From positions 124,001-188,000 of the forward strand of contig JAABSO010000002.1 in the NCBI GenBank assembly GCA_011390335.1: a stretch of 64,000 nucleotides of DNA, given 5' to 3'. The stretch comes from Desulfotignum sp. GTDB taxonomy: Bacteria > Desulfobacterota > Desulfobacteria > Desulfobacterales > Desulfobacteraceae. Positions 46,239 through 55,359 of this stretch are shown here, piece by piece. A program made the translations under genes and the position numbers. The notes under the pieces are model-generated. The model made no database searches. It worked only from the letters and a program-made list of their open reading frames with translations, and was not told the origin of the DNA. The first letter of the stretch is position 1, and every line of letters starts with the position of its first letter.

Positions 46239-46797
46239 GAAAACTCCTTTTATCAATCAATTAAATAAAATACATATAAAACAATCAGAATTCATATAAA
46301 ATCAGGTTCAGCTTTTCCTACTTATAAGAGGTGTATTTATTTGTCAAGATAAAGCAAAAACTTACAGAAGGCAAACGGCTGTAAAAGCGCATTCAGCAGG
46401 CATTTTGATCAGACAGCTGCGGTTTCATGCATCTTTTGGGGCGGCAGGCCGCCCCTGTCAGTGTCCTGTACCCGGTCTGAGATCCTGCGGGGCCGGTTGT
46501 CAGGGAACCGGAGGAAGCAGGAACCGGTCAATCAAACAGGCATCTTCCGTTTTGTATGTCTGCCCGGCCCCGCAGGCTCTGACGGGTCCGTTCACAGGAC
46601 ACCGACAGGGGCTTTTTTCGGGTGCCGCGCTTTATTCTGATTGATATTGGTGAAGAGGACCAACTGAAAGACCTGCTGTGCTGGGATGAATTTATTTTGA
46701 TAAGAGCTTGAATGTCAAAAGGGGAATTGGTATTAAAGGACGGTATTTATTCACGCACAGGGCAATTTAACATACAGGTCTGGCAAAGGGGGCGAAC
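46239..46797. other. Intergenic region between adk and eno, with repeat-like hairpin
   Basis: 560 bp between divergent adk and eno, so both promoters should be here. 46257-46400 is AT-rich. 46451-46618 carries the diverged copy of the repeat family (separate entry). After it, a 29-codon open stretch (GTG about 46622, ending TGA near 46711) has no known match. Confidence 0.6.
46451..46618 (+). repeat. Diverged repeat copy 3: two-stem structure ending in a U-tract
   Basis: It shares the inner part of the repeats at 4279 and 16027 but not their terminal inverted repeats. Outer stem 46451-46469 pairs with 46594-46612 (18 of 19). Inner stem CCTGCGGGGCCGG (46484-46496) pairs perfectly with CCGGCCCCGCAGG (46564-46576). 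Between the stems the loop sequences CCCGGTCTGAGAT and GGCTCTGACGGGTCCGTT are kept as in the other copies. A run of six T follows directly, like a terminator. Outer and inner stems differ in sequence from copies 1 and 2 yet still pair. Confidence 0.6.
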
Positions 46798-48069
46798 ATG
46801 ACCGAATTAATAGATGTCAGGGCAAGGGAGATCATTGACTCAAGAGGCAATCCCACCGTGGAGGTGGATGTGGTGCTGGCATGCGGTGCCAGGGGAAGGG
46901 CAGCGGTACCTTCTGGTGCATCCACAGGCACAAGAGAGGCTTTGGAGCTCCGGGACAATCTGGAAAACAGATATCTGGGAAAAGGTGTGCTGAATGCCGT
47001 TGCCAACGTCAACGAGGTGATCGCACCGGAAATCATCGGATATGATGCCATGGACCAGGCAGGACTGGACCGGACCATGATGGACATTGACGGTACCGAG
47101 AACAAATCCAGAATGGGCGCCAATGCCATTCTCGCGGTTTCCATGGCAGCGGCCCGTGCTGCGGCCCAGGCCTGTGACCTGCCGTTGTACCAGCATATAG
47201 GAGGCATCAATGCCAGGATCATGCCCATTCCCATGATGAATATCATCAATGGCGGGGCCCATGCCGCCAATAACCTGGACATCCAGGAGTTCATGATCCT
47301 GCCTTTCGGAGCCCCGTCCTTTCTGGAAGCGGTGCGCATGGGTGCTGAAACCTTTCATCACCTGAAAAAAATTCTCAAGAAAAACAAGCTGAATACTTCT
47401 GTGGGAGATGAAGGGGGATTTGCACCGGATCTGTCTTCCAATGAACAGGCCATTGAATATATCCTCAAGGCCATTGAATCAGCAGGGTACCGTCCGGGTA
47501 AGGATATCGGCATTGCACTGGATGCAGCAGCCTCTGAGTTTTACAAAGACGGAAAATACCGGTTTTTATCAGAAGGCAAGGATCTGTCTGCCGATGACAT
47601 GATCGATTATTACCAGGGGCTGATGGAAAAATATCCTTTGTATTCCATTGAAGACGGTCTGGCTGAAGGAGACTGGGAGGCATGGGAAAAGATGACCGAC
47701 CGTCTCGGGGACCATGTGCAGATCGTGGGGGATGATATTTTTGTCACCAACCCGGATATTTTTAAAAAAGGGATTGAGGCGGGCATCGGCAACTCCATTC
47801 TGATCAAACTCAACCAGATAGGCACTGTCACAGAAACTCTGGACACCATTCAAATGGCCAAGGAATCAGGATATACCACGGTGATATCCCATCGGTCAGG
47901 AGAAACAGAAGACACCTTTATTGCTGATCTGGCTGTGGGGGTCAATGCCGGACAGATCAAAACCGGTTCCATGTCCAGAAGTGACAGGGTGGCAAAATAT
48001 AACCAGCTGATCCGGATTGAAGAAAAACTGGGAGACAGTGCATCTTTTCCCAATAGTCTCTTTGTATAA
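46798..48069 (+). CDS. eno: Enolase
   Basis: A 423-residue glycolytic/gluconeogenic enzyme (2-phosphoglycerate to phosphoenolpyruvate). It has the N-terminal [18 protein letters not shown] region ([16 protein letters not shown]), [38 protein letters not shown], the catalytic [13 protein letters not shown] lysine and [27 protein letters not shown] precedes ATG 46798. It is followed after 73 bp by pyrG. Confidence 0.98.
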   Translation: MTELIDVRAREIIDSRGNPTVEVDVVLACGARGRAAVPSGASTGTREALELRDNLENRYLGKGVLNAVANVNEVIAPEIIGYDAMDQAGLDRTMMDIDGTENKSRMGANAILAVSMAAARAAAQACDLPLYQHIGGINARIMPIPMMNIINGGAHAANNLDIQEFMILPFGAPSFLEAVRMGAETFHHLKKILKKNKLNTSVGDEGGFAPDLSSNEQAIEYILKAIESAGYRPGKDIGIALDAAASEFYKDGKYRFLSEGKDLSADDMIDYYQGLMEKYPLYSIEDGLAEGDWEAWEKMTDRLGDHVQIVGDDIFVTNPDIFKKGIEAGIGNSILIKLNQIGTVTETLDTIQMAKESGYTTVISHRSGETEDTFIADLAVGVNAGQIKTGSMSRSDRVAKYNQLIRIEEKLGDSASFPNSLFV

Positions 48070-48142
48070 GCATTTGCCGGTATCAGTGTGGTGTCAGGTT
48101 TTGCGTTAATAATTACATGTGATTTTGATATACGGGGGTTTC

Positions 48143-49783
48143 ATGGCTGAAAACACCAAATATATTTTTGTAACCGGAGGGGTATTGTCATCCCTGGGCA
48201 AGGGGCTGGCTTCCGCTGCCATCGGCATGCTTTTAGAAAGCCGTGGACTGACGGTCACCATCCAGAAACTGGACCCGTATATCAATGTGGATCCCGGCAC
48301 CATGAATCCGTTCCAGCATGGTGAGGTGTTTGTCACCGATGATGGTGCGGAAACCGATCTGGACCTGGGCCATTACGAGCGGTTCACCAATGCCAGGCTG
48401 GGAAAGAACAACAACTTCACCACCGGTAAAATCTACCACCAGGTCATCACCAAGGAACGTAAAGGGGAATACCTGGGTGGCACGGTCCAGGTGATTCCCC
48501 ACATCACAGATGAAATCAAGCAGAGTATCTGTCTTGTGTCCCATGACGTGGATGTGGTGATCGTGGAAATCGGCGGCACCATCGGTGATATTGAATCCTT
48601 GCCGTTTCTGGAGGCCATCCGGCAGTTCAAGGCAGATGCTGGGGCATCCAATGTGATTTACATACATCTGACCCTGGTGCCGTATATCAAGACCGCCTGC
48701 GAGGTAAAGACAAAACCCACCCAGCACAGTGTCAAGGAACTGCGCAGCATCGGCATCCAGCCGGATATTCTGCTGTGCAGGACCGAACATTACCTGTCCC
48801 AGGATATCAAAGACAAAATCGCACTGTTCTGCAATGTGGAGTCAGATGCTGTGTTCACTGCCAAGGATGTGGACTGCATATATGATGTGCCCCTGGTGTA
48901 TAATAAAGAAGGCCTTGGCACAAAGATATTGAAAAAACTCAATATCTGGGCCAGATCTCCCCGGCTGGATGAATGGCGGGAGATGGTGGAAAAGCTCAAA
49001 AATCCCAGATTCTGTGTGAACATTGCCATTGTGGGCAAATATGTGGATCTGACCGAAAGTTATAAAAGCCTCAATGAAGCGCTGACCCATGGCGGGATCT
49101 CCAACGAGGCAAAGGTCAATCTCCAGTTTGTGGATTCCACCACCCTTACCCAGAAAAATGTGGGGGAGATTCTGTCTGCCAGTGACGGGATCCTGGTGCC
49201 GGGTGGATTCGGCTCCAGGGGAATTGAAGGCAAGATTCTGGCTGCCGGATATGCCAGGGAAAACAAGGTGCCCTATTTCGGGATCTGTCTGGGCATGCAC
49301 ATGGCAGTGATTGAGATAGCCCGGAACCTGGCCGGCATGGAAGATGCCAATGGAGAAGAGTTTGATCCTGACACCCCTTTTCCGGTTATTTATCTTATGA
49401 AGGAATGGTTTGACGAACAGACCGGACAGGTGGAAAAACGCGATGAAACATCTGACAAGGGCGGTACCATGCGCCTGGGAGCTTATCCCTGCCGCCTGAT
49501 ACCGGACACCTTTGCCTACAATGCCTATAAAAGAGAACAGATTTCCGAGCGCCACCGTCACCGGTATGAGTTTAACAATGCATTCAAGGAACGCCTGCAG
49601 AAAGCCGGTCTCATCATTTCCGGTACATCCCCGGACCATGAACTGGTGGAAATCATCGAACTGGCTGACCATCCCTGGTATCTGGGATGCCAGTTTCATC
49701 CGGAATTCAAATCCAAACCCAATGATCCCCATCCGCTGTTCCGGGCGTTTATCCGGGCATCCCTGAAAAATGCCAAAAAATAG
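48143..49783 (+). CDS. pyrG: CTP synthase
   Basis: A 546-residue enzyme that aminates UTP to CTP. The synthetase domain (about 1-267) has [21 protein letters not shown] and [27 protein letters not shown] ATP/Mg sites. The C-terminal glutaminase domain has the nucleophile in [12 protein letters not shown] (about 382) and the HPEF motif near the end. ATG 48143 is chosen; an upstream ATG at 48119 lacks a ribosome site. Confidence 0.98.
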   Translation: MAENTKYIFVTGGVLSSLGKGLASAAIGMLLESRGLTVTIQKLDPYINVDPGTMNPFQHGEVFVTDDGAETDLDLGHYERFTNARLGKNNNFTTGKIYHQVITKERKGEYLGGTVQVIPHITDEIKQSICLVSHDVDVVIVEIGGTIGDIESLPFLEAIRQFKADAGASNVIYIHLTLVPYIKTACEVKTKPTQHSVKELRSIGIQPDILLCRTEHYLSQDIKDKIALFCNVESDAVFTAKDVDCIYDVPLVYNKEGLGTKILKKLNIWARSPRLDEWREMVEKLKNPRFCVNIAIVGKYVDLTESYKSLNEALTHGGISNEAKVNLQFVDSTTLTQKNVGEILSASDGILVPGGFGSRGIEGKILAAGYARENKVPYFGICLGMHMAVIEIARNLAGMEDANGEEFDPDTPFPVIYLMKEWFDEQTGQVEKRDETSDKGGTMRLGAYPCRLIPDTFAYNAYKREQISERHRHRYEFNNAFKERLQKAGLIISGTSPDHELVEIIELADHPWYLGCQFHPEFKSKPNDPHPLFRAFIRASLKNAKK

Positions 49784-49864
49784 ATCTGATATCCAGAGTG
49801 CAGAAAAGTATCCATCTGCAGCTGCTGAAAACTGACATCCGTAATTTGAAGGATCTGGAAGAAA

Positions 49865-50482
49865 ATGGAATTCGTTACTATAAAAAATCAGACTATCAGG
49901 CTCCAGGGCATGCTGGATACGGCATCAGCCGCTTGCGGGGTTGTTATCACACACCCCCATCCCCTTTACGGGGGCAATATGGACAATCCGGTAGTAATGC
50001 AGATGGCCGCAAGTTTTGCCAAAAAAGGGTTTACCACCCTGCGGTTTAATTTCAGGGGTACCCAGGGCAGTTCCGGTATGTATGATAACGGCCAGGGGGA
50101 ACAGACCGATGTTGCAGCAGCCTTGCAGTTTCTGGCTGACCAGGGTATAAAAAGCCTTTTTCTGGCCGGATATTCCTTTGGTGCCAGGATCAATGCATCC
50201 GTGGTATCAGGCGGGTATGAGATCTCAGACCATATCATGGTGTCCCCGCCGGTGGGATTCATGTCTTTTGACGATATTGCCACCCTGCCGTCCACAGGGC
50301 TCATCCTCACCGGACAGGAGGATGAAATTGCCCCGCCTGACATGGTGCAGGCCCATATCAACCGCTGGAAAATTGATCCTGTCTTTCATATCATTCCAGG
50401 GTGTGATCATTTTTATGGCGGCTGCCTGGACCTTCTTGGCGAAATTCTGGAAAACTACCTGAAATTAGATGATAAAAAATAA
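49865..50482 (+). CDS. Small alpha/beta hydrolase
   Basis: A 205-residue alpha/beta-hydrolase fold protein. It has an HPHPLYGGNMDNPVV oxyanion region, FRGTQGSSG, the nucleophile elbow GYSFGAR, a DEIAPPD acid loop and a GCDHFYGG catalytic His, typical of the YqiA/dienelactone-hydrolase-like group with the HPHP-GG-N signature. The substrate is unknown. GGAAGAA precedes ATG 49865. It ends the eno-pyrG run, before the catabolic island. Confidence 0.88.
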   Translation: MEFVTIKNQTIRLQGMLDTASAACGVVITHPHPLYGGNMDNPVVMQMAASFAKKGFTTLRFNFRGTQGSSGMYDNGQGEQTDVAAALQFLADQGIKSLFLAGYSFGARINASVVSGGYEISDHIMVSPPVGFMSFDDIATLPSTGLILTGQEDEIAPPDMVQAHINRWKIDPVFHIIPGCDHFYGGCLDLLGEILENYLKLDDKK

Positions 50483-50518
50483 GGCTTTAAGTGAATAAAA
50501 GTTTAGAAAATAAGCCTT
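50481..50518 (+). other. Inverted repeat after hydrolase gene
   Basis: AAGGCTT (50481-50487) and AAGCCTT (50512-50518) flank a 24-nt A-rich loop that begins with the hydrolase stop region. No T-run follows, so it is a weak terminator candidate or an operator half of the island's promoter region. Confidence 0.3.
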
Positions 50519-50520
50519 AA

Positions 50521-50604
50521 TTCCGATTTTATCCGGTAATTGTATTAAAAATTTCCGATTTTTCCTTATAAAATTAAAAATAATTCTTGACAAAGAAATG
50601 GGGA
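50521..50604 (+). promoter_or_regulatory. Candidate promoter/operator of the catabolic island
   Basis: Two direct repeats, TTCCGATTTTATCC (50521-50534) and TTCCGATTTTTCC (50553-50565), are offset by 32 bp, about three helical turns. Beyond them is TTGACA (50587-50592), a perfect -35 hexamer, though the -10 at 17-18 bp spacing (TTAGCC/TAGCCT) is poor and may need an activator. The Lrp/AsnC protein encoded within the island is a natural candidate regulator; this is an inference. Confidence 0.35.
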
Positions 50605-50736
50605 TTTGGTTAGCCTTATATCAGGGAAAGCCGAAAACTTGATCTCCATCTGGTACGATTATGCACTGCTGGGCACCTGCCGACATTTCCCTGCGAATTA
50701 TAACCACAGCCAACAATATAATTTCAGGAGGATACC

Positions 50737-52359
50737 ATGCCAATCACAGACAACCGTTTGATTCTGGACGGCTATTCATTGACTATCGAAGAACTGATGC
50801 AGGCAGGCAACGACCTGTCCATGCAGGTGGAAGTAAAAAAAGACAACTGGCCGAAGATCAGGGAATGCCGTGCGCTTGTTGACAAATGGGCCAATGAGGA
50901 GCGTTGCATTTACGGGGTGAATACCAGCTGCGGCGGACTGGTGGATCATCTTTTGCCCAAGGAGCGGGACAATGATTTTCAGAAAAACCTGGTACGAAGC
51001 ATCACCACCCAGGTGGGAAAACCCTTTGAAGACACCCTGGTGAGAATTTTCATGATCGCCCGGGCCAATTCCCTGTGTCGGGGATATTCCGGCATCAAGG
51101 AAAAAAATCTCAAGATTTATCTTGATATGATCAATAAACAGGTATTTCCCCTGATTCCCAGGAAAGGCTCCCTTGGTACCAGCGGAGATCTGGGGCCGTT
51201 GGGGTGCATAGCTGCAGTGGGGTTCGGTGAGTGGAAAGCCAGATACAAAGGCAAGGTCATGCCCGGCAAGGAAGCCATGGATGCGGCAGGGGTGGAGCTG
51301 ATGCACCTGAATGCCAAAGAGGGACTGTCCCTTATTAACGGTACTTCCGCCATGGTGGGCCTGGCCTGCACCGTTATCACAGAAGCCACCAACACCTTGA
51401 AAAATTCCGATATCATTGCAGCCTTTGCCATTGAAACCCTTATGGGTCGGATCAACCCCTTTGACGTACGGGTCCATGAGCAAAAATACCACCCCGGCCA
51501 GTATGCCACCGCCATGAACCTGACCAAACTGCTCACCGGGTCTGACATGGCCATTGATGAGCAGGAACTCTCCTTAAAGCTCCAGGCGGTGCTCAAGAAA
51601 CACGAAGGCATTTCCGTGGCCGATATTCCTGTGGAAGACGCCTATTCCATCAGATGCACCCCACAGTTTGTGGGACCTACCAAAGAAGCGGTTAACAATG
51701 CCCATGAAGTGCTGCTGCGGGAACTGAACTCCAGCAATGACAACCCTCTGATTTTCACCGAGTTGGATACTTTTATCCACAACGGCCATTTCCACGGCCA
51801 GCCCATCTCCTTTGCCATGGACTGCCTGGGGATCTCAATGGTCAATATCGGGGTTGTGTCGGACCGGCGTATTGACCGTTTCCTGGATCCCTCCAACAGC
51901 GTCGGGCTGCCGCCGTTTTTGTGCAAGGAAGATACCGGTGTGCGCATGGGACTTATGGGCGGCCAGTTCATGACCACCTCCCTTGTGGCGGAAAATCGGA
52001 CCCTGGCGGTGCCGGCTTCCATTCAGTCCATCACCTCCACAGCAGATTTTCAAGACATTGTCAGTTTCGGCCTCATCGCCGGCAGAAAAGCCAGGAAAAT
52101 TGTGGAAAACACCAACCATATCCTTTCCTTTGAACTGCTGTGTGCAGCCCAGGCAGCTGACCTGCGGGGCACCGACAAACTGGGCCCGGCCGGAAAAATA
52201 ATGTATGAGGCGGTTCGGGAAACCCTGGGCTACATGGACAAGGACAAGGTGTACATCGATGATATGGAAGAGCTCAAAGCCAGGATCGAATCCGGTGAAT
52301 TTGTGAAAAGAGTGGAAGATGCCCTGGGTGAACTGCTCATTGTTCATAAAAAAGAGTAA
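50737..52359 (+). CDS. MIO-type aromatic amino acid ammonia-lyase/2,3-aminomutase (TSG variant)
   Basis: A 540-residue member of the histidase/phenylalanine ammonia-lyase superfamily, whose MIO cofactor forms from an Ala-Ser-Gly triad. Here the triad is Thr148-Ser149-Gly150 (GSLGTSGDLGPLG). Other active-site parts are present: Tyr59 in YGVNTSCGG, Asn201 in NGTS, Tyr303 and Arg306 in YSIRC, and Gln439 in DFQDIVSF. Histidase has His (SHAAG) where Ile89-Thr90 stand here, and Glu where Gln439 stands, so histidine is unlikely as substrate. With a beta-type aminotransferase next and BKACE beyond, a 2,3-aminomutase role (alpha- to beta-amino acid) is favoured over a plain lyase. It is the first gene of the island. 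Confidence 0.9.
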   Translation: MPITDNRLILDGYSLTIEELMQAGNDLSMQVEVKKDNWPKIRECRALVDKWANEERCIYGVNTSCGGLVDHLLPKERDNDFQKNLVRSITTQVGKPFEDTLVRIFMIARANSLCRGYSGIKEKNLKIYLDMINKQVFPLIPRKGSLGTSGDLGPLGCIAAVGFGEWKARYKGKVMPGKEAMDAAGVELMHLNAKEGLSLINGTSAMVGLACTVITEATNTLKNSDIIAAFAIETLMGRINPFDVRVHEQKYHPGQYATAMNLTKLLTGSDMAIDEQELSLKLQAVLKKHEGISVADIPVEDAYSIRCTPQFVGPTKEAVNNAHEVLLRELNSSNDNPLIFTELDTFIHNGHFHGQPISFAMDCLGISMVNIGVVSDRRIDRFLDPSNSVGLPPFLCKEDTGVRMGLMGGQFMTTSLVAENRTLAVPASIQSITSTADFQDIVSFGLIAGRKARKIVENTNHILSFELLCAAQAADLRGTDKLGPAGKIMYEAVRETLGYMDKDKVYIDDMEELKARIESGEFVKRVEDALGELLIVHKKE

Positions 52360-52403
52360 GAATCATAAATAAAGATGAAAATATTAGGATAGGGGGAAAG
52401 ATT

Positions 52404-53741
52404 ATGTCAGTGCATCCTGTTGCAGCGAAAATAGTTGATGAATACCGGGAAAACTACCCTGCTTCCCGGGAGCGGCATCAGCGCCTGGTGAATTATATTC
52501 CAGGAGGGGCCACCAGGAGCCTGAGTTATTTCAAGCCCTGGCCCATCCACATCGATTACGGCAAAGGTGCCCATGTGTACACCCATGAAGGCCATAAGCT
52601 GCTGGATGTCACCAATGCCTATGGGGCTCTGGTACACGGCCACGGGGATCCGGATGTGGTGGCAGCTGTGCAGGCAGGCATAGCAAGGGGTTCCCAGTAT
52701 TCCACCCCCACCGACGGCCAGTACCATCTGGCAAAACTGCTCTGCGACAGGGTGCCGGGGTTTGACAAGGTGCGGTTTCTCAACTCCGGTACCGAAGCCA
52801 CCATGTTTGCCCTGCGCACGGCCAGGGCCATAACCGGAAAAGACAAGATTGTGAAAATGGCCGGCGGTTTCCACGGCACCCATGACTGTGTGGCTGCCTC
52901 CACCAAGAAAAATGTCATCACCGCAGGCATCCCTGCGGGCATGACAGAAGATATGCTTGAGGTACCTTTCAATGATCCGGATGCCCTGGAAAAGATGGTG
53001 ACCCGGCATGCTGCAGACCTTGCAGCCGTGATCATGGAGCCTTTTTTAGGGGCAGGCGGGGTGGTGCTGCCGGAACCCGGATTTGTGCAAAAAGCCCGGG
53101 ATATAACAACCGCCCACGGCGTGCTGTTGATTTTTGACGAAATCTTTTCCTTCCGGGTGGACATCGGCGGCTGTCAGAACCGCTATGGTGTAATACCGGA
53201 TCTCACCACCGTGGGCAAGGTGGTGGGCGGGGGACTTCCCATAGGAGTACTGGGCGGCAAGGCTGAGTTCATGAATATTTACTGCCATGAAAATACCGAA
53301 AAACCCCTGTACCATTCCGGTACATTCAACGGTTACGAAACCGTGATGCAGGCCGGATTTGCCGCTATGTCCAAGTTTGATGCACAGGCTGTGGCTGCCA
53401 TCAATGCCAAGGGAGACAACTTCCAGGAAGGGCTGCTTGCACGTATTGCGGCCAACGGCCTGAATATTCAGTCCAACCAGATCGGCTCCCTTGTAAATAT
53501 GCATTTTGTAAACCAGCCCACCACCCGGGCCGAGCATGTGCTGGCATCTGAAGAGGAACTGCACACCCTTATGCACCTGTCTTTGCTCAACAAAAAAATT
53601 TTTAACATCCCCAGGGGGTTGTTCATTTTATCCACTGTTATCACAGATGATGAAATGGCGATGTTCCTGGAAAAAATAGATGATACCCTGAAGGAACTAC
53701 TGCCGTTGATCAGAGAAAAATACAGCCATTTGCTCCTATAA
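52404..53741 (+). CDS. Class III aminotransferase (beta-amino-acid / GSA-aminomutase-like)
   Basis: A 445-residue PLP enzyme of the glutamate-1-semialdehyde aminomutase/beta-phenylalanine transaminase branch. It has IPGGATRSLSYFKPWP near the N-terminus (carboxylate-binding Arg in the family), GALVHGHGDPDVV, NSGTEATMFALRTAR, GGFHGTHDC, FDEIFSFR and the PLP lysine Lys272 in TVGKVVGGGLPIG. A haem-type hemL would usually sit with haem genes; here it sits between an MIO enzyme and BKACE, so deamination of a beta-amino acid to a beta-keto acid is the likely role. AGGGGGAAAG precedes ATG 52404. It lies 44 bp after the MIO gene. Confidence 0.9.
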   Translation: MSVHPVAAKIVDEYRENYPASRERHQRLVNYIPGGATRSLSYFKPWPIHIDYGKGAHVYTHEGHKLLDVTNAYGALVHGHGDPDVVAAVQAGIARGSQYSTPTDGQYHLAKLLCDRVPGFDKVRFLNSGTEATMFALRTARAITGKDKIVKMAGGFHGTHDCVAASTKKNVITAGIPAGMTEDMLEVPFNDPDALEKMVTRHAADLAAVIMEPFLGAGGVVLPEPGFVQKARDITTAHGVLLIFDEIFSFRVDIGGCQNRYGVIPDLTTVGKVVGGGLPIGVLGGKAEFMNIYCHENTEKPLYHSGTFNGYETVMQAGFAAMSKFDAQAVAAINAKGDNFQEGLLARIAANGLNIQSNQIGSLVNMHFVNQPTTRAEHVLASEEELHTLMHLSLLNKKIFNIPRGLFILSTVITDDEMAMFLEKIDDTLKELLPLIREKYSHLLL

Positions 53742-53760
53742 AAAAAACCAGGAGATAAAA

Positions 53761-54243
53761 ATGGTACTGGACAGAATCGATAAAAAAATCTTGAACACGC
53801 TTCAGGAAAATGGGAAGATAACAAATTCAAAGTTATCAAAAATAGTGGGCATATCCGCCCCTGCAACCCTGGAGCGGGTCAAGCGGCTGGAGCTTGCAGG
53901 GGTGATTACCCATTTTACGGCAGTGGTGAACCCGGAAAAAATAGGATTCTCCATCATGGCCATGGTGAATATCAGTTTGAACCTGAGCAATCTGTCTTCA
54001 GTGGCCATGATAAAAGAAAAATTCATGGCACTGGATGAAGTGATTGAATGCTACCAGATCGCCGGTGCCAATGATTTTATTCTCAAGGTGGCGGCCAAGG
54101 ACATCAAGACCTATGGAGAGTTCATGAACAAGAAACTGACACAGATAGAAGGCATTCAGGTCATAAAATCCTCTTTTATCATTGACAATGTAAAGGAAAA
54201 AAGGATGTTTCTGCTGGACCTGGAAGAAGAATACAGGGTATAG
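53761..54243 (+). CDS. Lrp/AsnC family transcriptional regulator
   Basis: A 160-residue DNA-binding protein with the N-terminal winged helix-turn-helix (ITNSKLSKIVGISAPATLERVKRLE, about 19-43) and a C-terminal RAM/ligand-binding alpha-beta sandwich. Such proteins sense amino acids and form octamers on DNA. Its place inside the island, 19 bp after the aminotransferase, points to local control by the amino acid degraded or by a product. Confidence 0.94.
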   Translation: MVLDRIDKKILNTLQENGKITNSKLSKIVGISAPATLERVKRLELAGVITHFTAVVNPEKIGFSIMAMVNISLNLSNLSSVAMIKEKFMALDEVIECYQIAGANDFILKVAAKDIKTYGEFMNKKLTQIEGIQVIKSSFIIDNVKEKRMFLLDLEEEYRV

Positions 54244-54346
54244 CAGCGTTTTGGCGGGACCGGATCAGGTCTGTTCTGTTGTTTTTTTTGGACCAGGCCC
54301 GGCCCATGGTATGAAAATTCAAAACCCAAGAGACAGGAGAAAAAAT

Positions 54347-55279
54347 ATGGACAAGATTATTATTACGGCAGCCATCACCGGTTCGGTCCACATCCCCACC
54401 ATGAGTGATTATCTGCCCATCACCCCGGATCAGATCGTGGAAGACGCGGTCAGGGCATGGGAAGCAGGGGCTGCCATTGCCCATATCCATGTGCGCAACC
54501 CGGAGAACGGCCTGCCGGTGTCAGACCCGGACCTGTTCCTTGAGGTGCATTCCAAGATCAAAGCCAGATGCAACATGGTGCTGCTGCCCACCACCGGGGG
54601 AGGCATGAACCAGACCACCGAAGAAAAACTGATCCCCATTAAAAAGCTGCAGCCTGAAATGTGTTCCTTTGACCCTGCACCCTTTAACTTCGGGATTTTC
54701 CAGATTGCCAGCCGGTTCAAAGAATTCAAGCATGAATGGGAAAAAGACTACCTGGAATTGTGCAAAAACGTCACCTTCCGGCCCACTTTTAACGATGACC
54801 TGATCTATGCCAAAACTTTTTTGGAAATTGATACCAAACCGGAATTTGAGATCTATGAACTGGGCCATGTTTCCTATGTGAAATGGCTCATGGAGGAAAA
54901 TCTGGTGAAACTGCCCGTGCATCTGCAGTTTGTTTTCGGGCCCATGGTGGGGTGGATGACACCGTCTGTCAAGCACCTGGTACTGATTCATGATGAAGCC
55001 AAAGAGGTTCTGGGACCAGAAAATTTTACCTGGTCCGTGGCTGCGGGCGGCAGGTTCCAGATCCCCATCACCACCACCGCCATGGCCATGGGTGCCCAGA
55101 ATGTGCGCGTGGGACTGGAAGATTCAGTTTATGCCGGAAAAGGCATCATGGCCAAAGCCTCTGCCGACCAGGTGAACATGATCAAGAACGTGGCCAAAGA
55201 GATGAGCCTTACTCCTGCTACTTCGGATGAAACCAGGGAAATTCTGGGACTCAAGGGACTGGACAAGGTGAATTTCTGA
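54347..55279 (+). CDS. Beta-keto acid cleavage enzyme (BKACE, DUF849 family)
   Basis: A 310-residue TIM-barrel enzyme that condenses a beta-keto acid with acetyl-CoA and splits it to an acyl-CoA plus acetoacetate. The zinc ligands are visible: His46 and His48 (AHIHVRN) and Glu258 in VGLEDSVY, with the neighbouring Asp259. Position 14 is Val, where the lysine-pathway enzyme Kce has the Glu that holds the substrate's amino group (from memory), so a 3-keto-5-aminohexanoate substrate is unlikely. The start is ATG 54347 with GGAG 8 bases upstream; the frame runs open to 54251. It belongs to the same island, downstream of the Lrp gene. Confidence 0.93.
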   Translation: MDKIIITAAITGSVHIPTMSDYLPITPDQIVEDAVRAWEAGAAIAHIHVRNPENGLPVSDPDLFLEVHSKIKARCNMVLLPTTGGGMNQTTEEKLIPIKKLQPEMCSFDPAPFNFGIFQIASRFKEFKHEWEKDYLELCKNVTFRPTFNDDLIYAKTFLEIDTKPEFEIYELGHVSYVKWLMEENLVKLPVHLQFVFGPMVGWMTPSVKHLVLIHDEAKEVLGPENFTWSVAAGGRFQIPITTTAMAMGAQNVRVGLEDSVYAGKGIMAKASADQVNMIKNVAKEMSLTPATSDETREILGLKGLDKVNF

Positions 55280-55359
55280 TAAAAACACGGGCCTGTGATT
55301 TATAGGGGCTGTCTATGATACAGAAATGCTATTAACATGAATATATAAGGAGGAGAGCG

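Noticed and set aside
46451..46618. 6S RNA
   Set aside because: Length and the long-hairpin-with-bubble shape are similar, but the conserved 6S sequence blocks are absent and the core recurs as a repeat elsewhere.
46622..46711. A 29-codon stretch after repeat copy 3
   Set aside because: Reads protein-like at the end but is too short, has no ribosome site and no known match.
50737..52359. Histidine ammonia-lyase (hutH)
   Set aside because: The His and Glu that mark histidases are replaced (Ile89/Thr90 and Gln439), the triad is TSG, and no other hut gene is present.
52404..53741. Glutamate-1-semialdehyde aminomutase (hemL)
   Set aside because: The fold is the same, but no haem gene is near and the neighbours are an MIO enzyme and BKACE; the beta-amino acid transaminase reading fits better.
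54347..55279. Lysine-fermentation enzyme Kce
   Set aside because: Residue 14 is Val and no lysine aminomutase or kdd/kal gene is adjacent.
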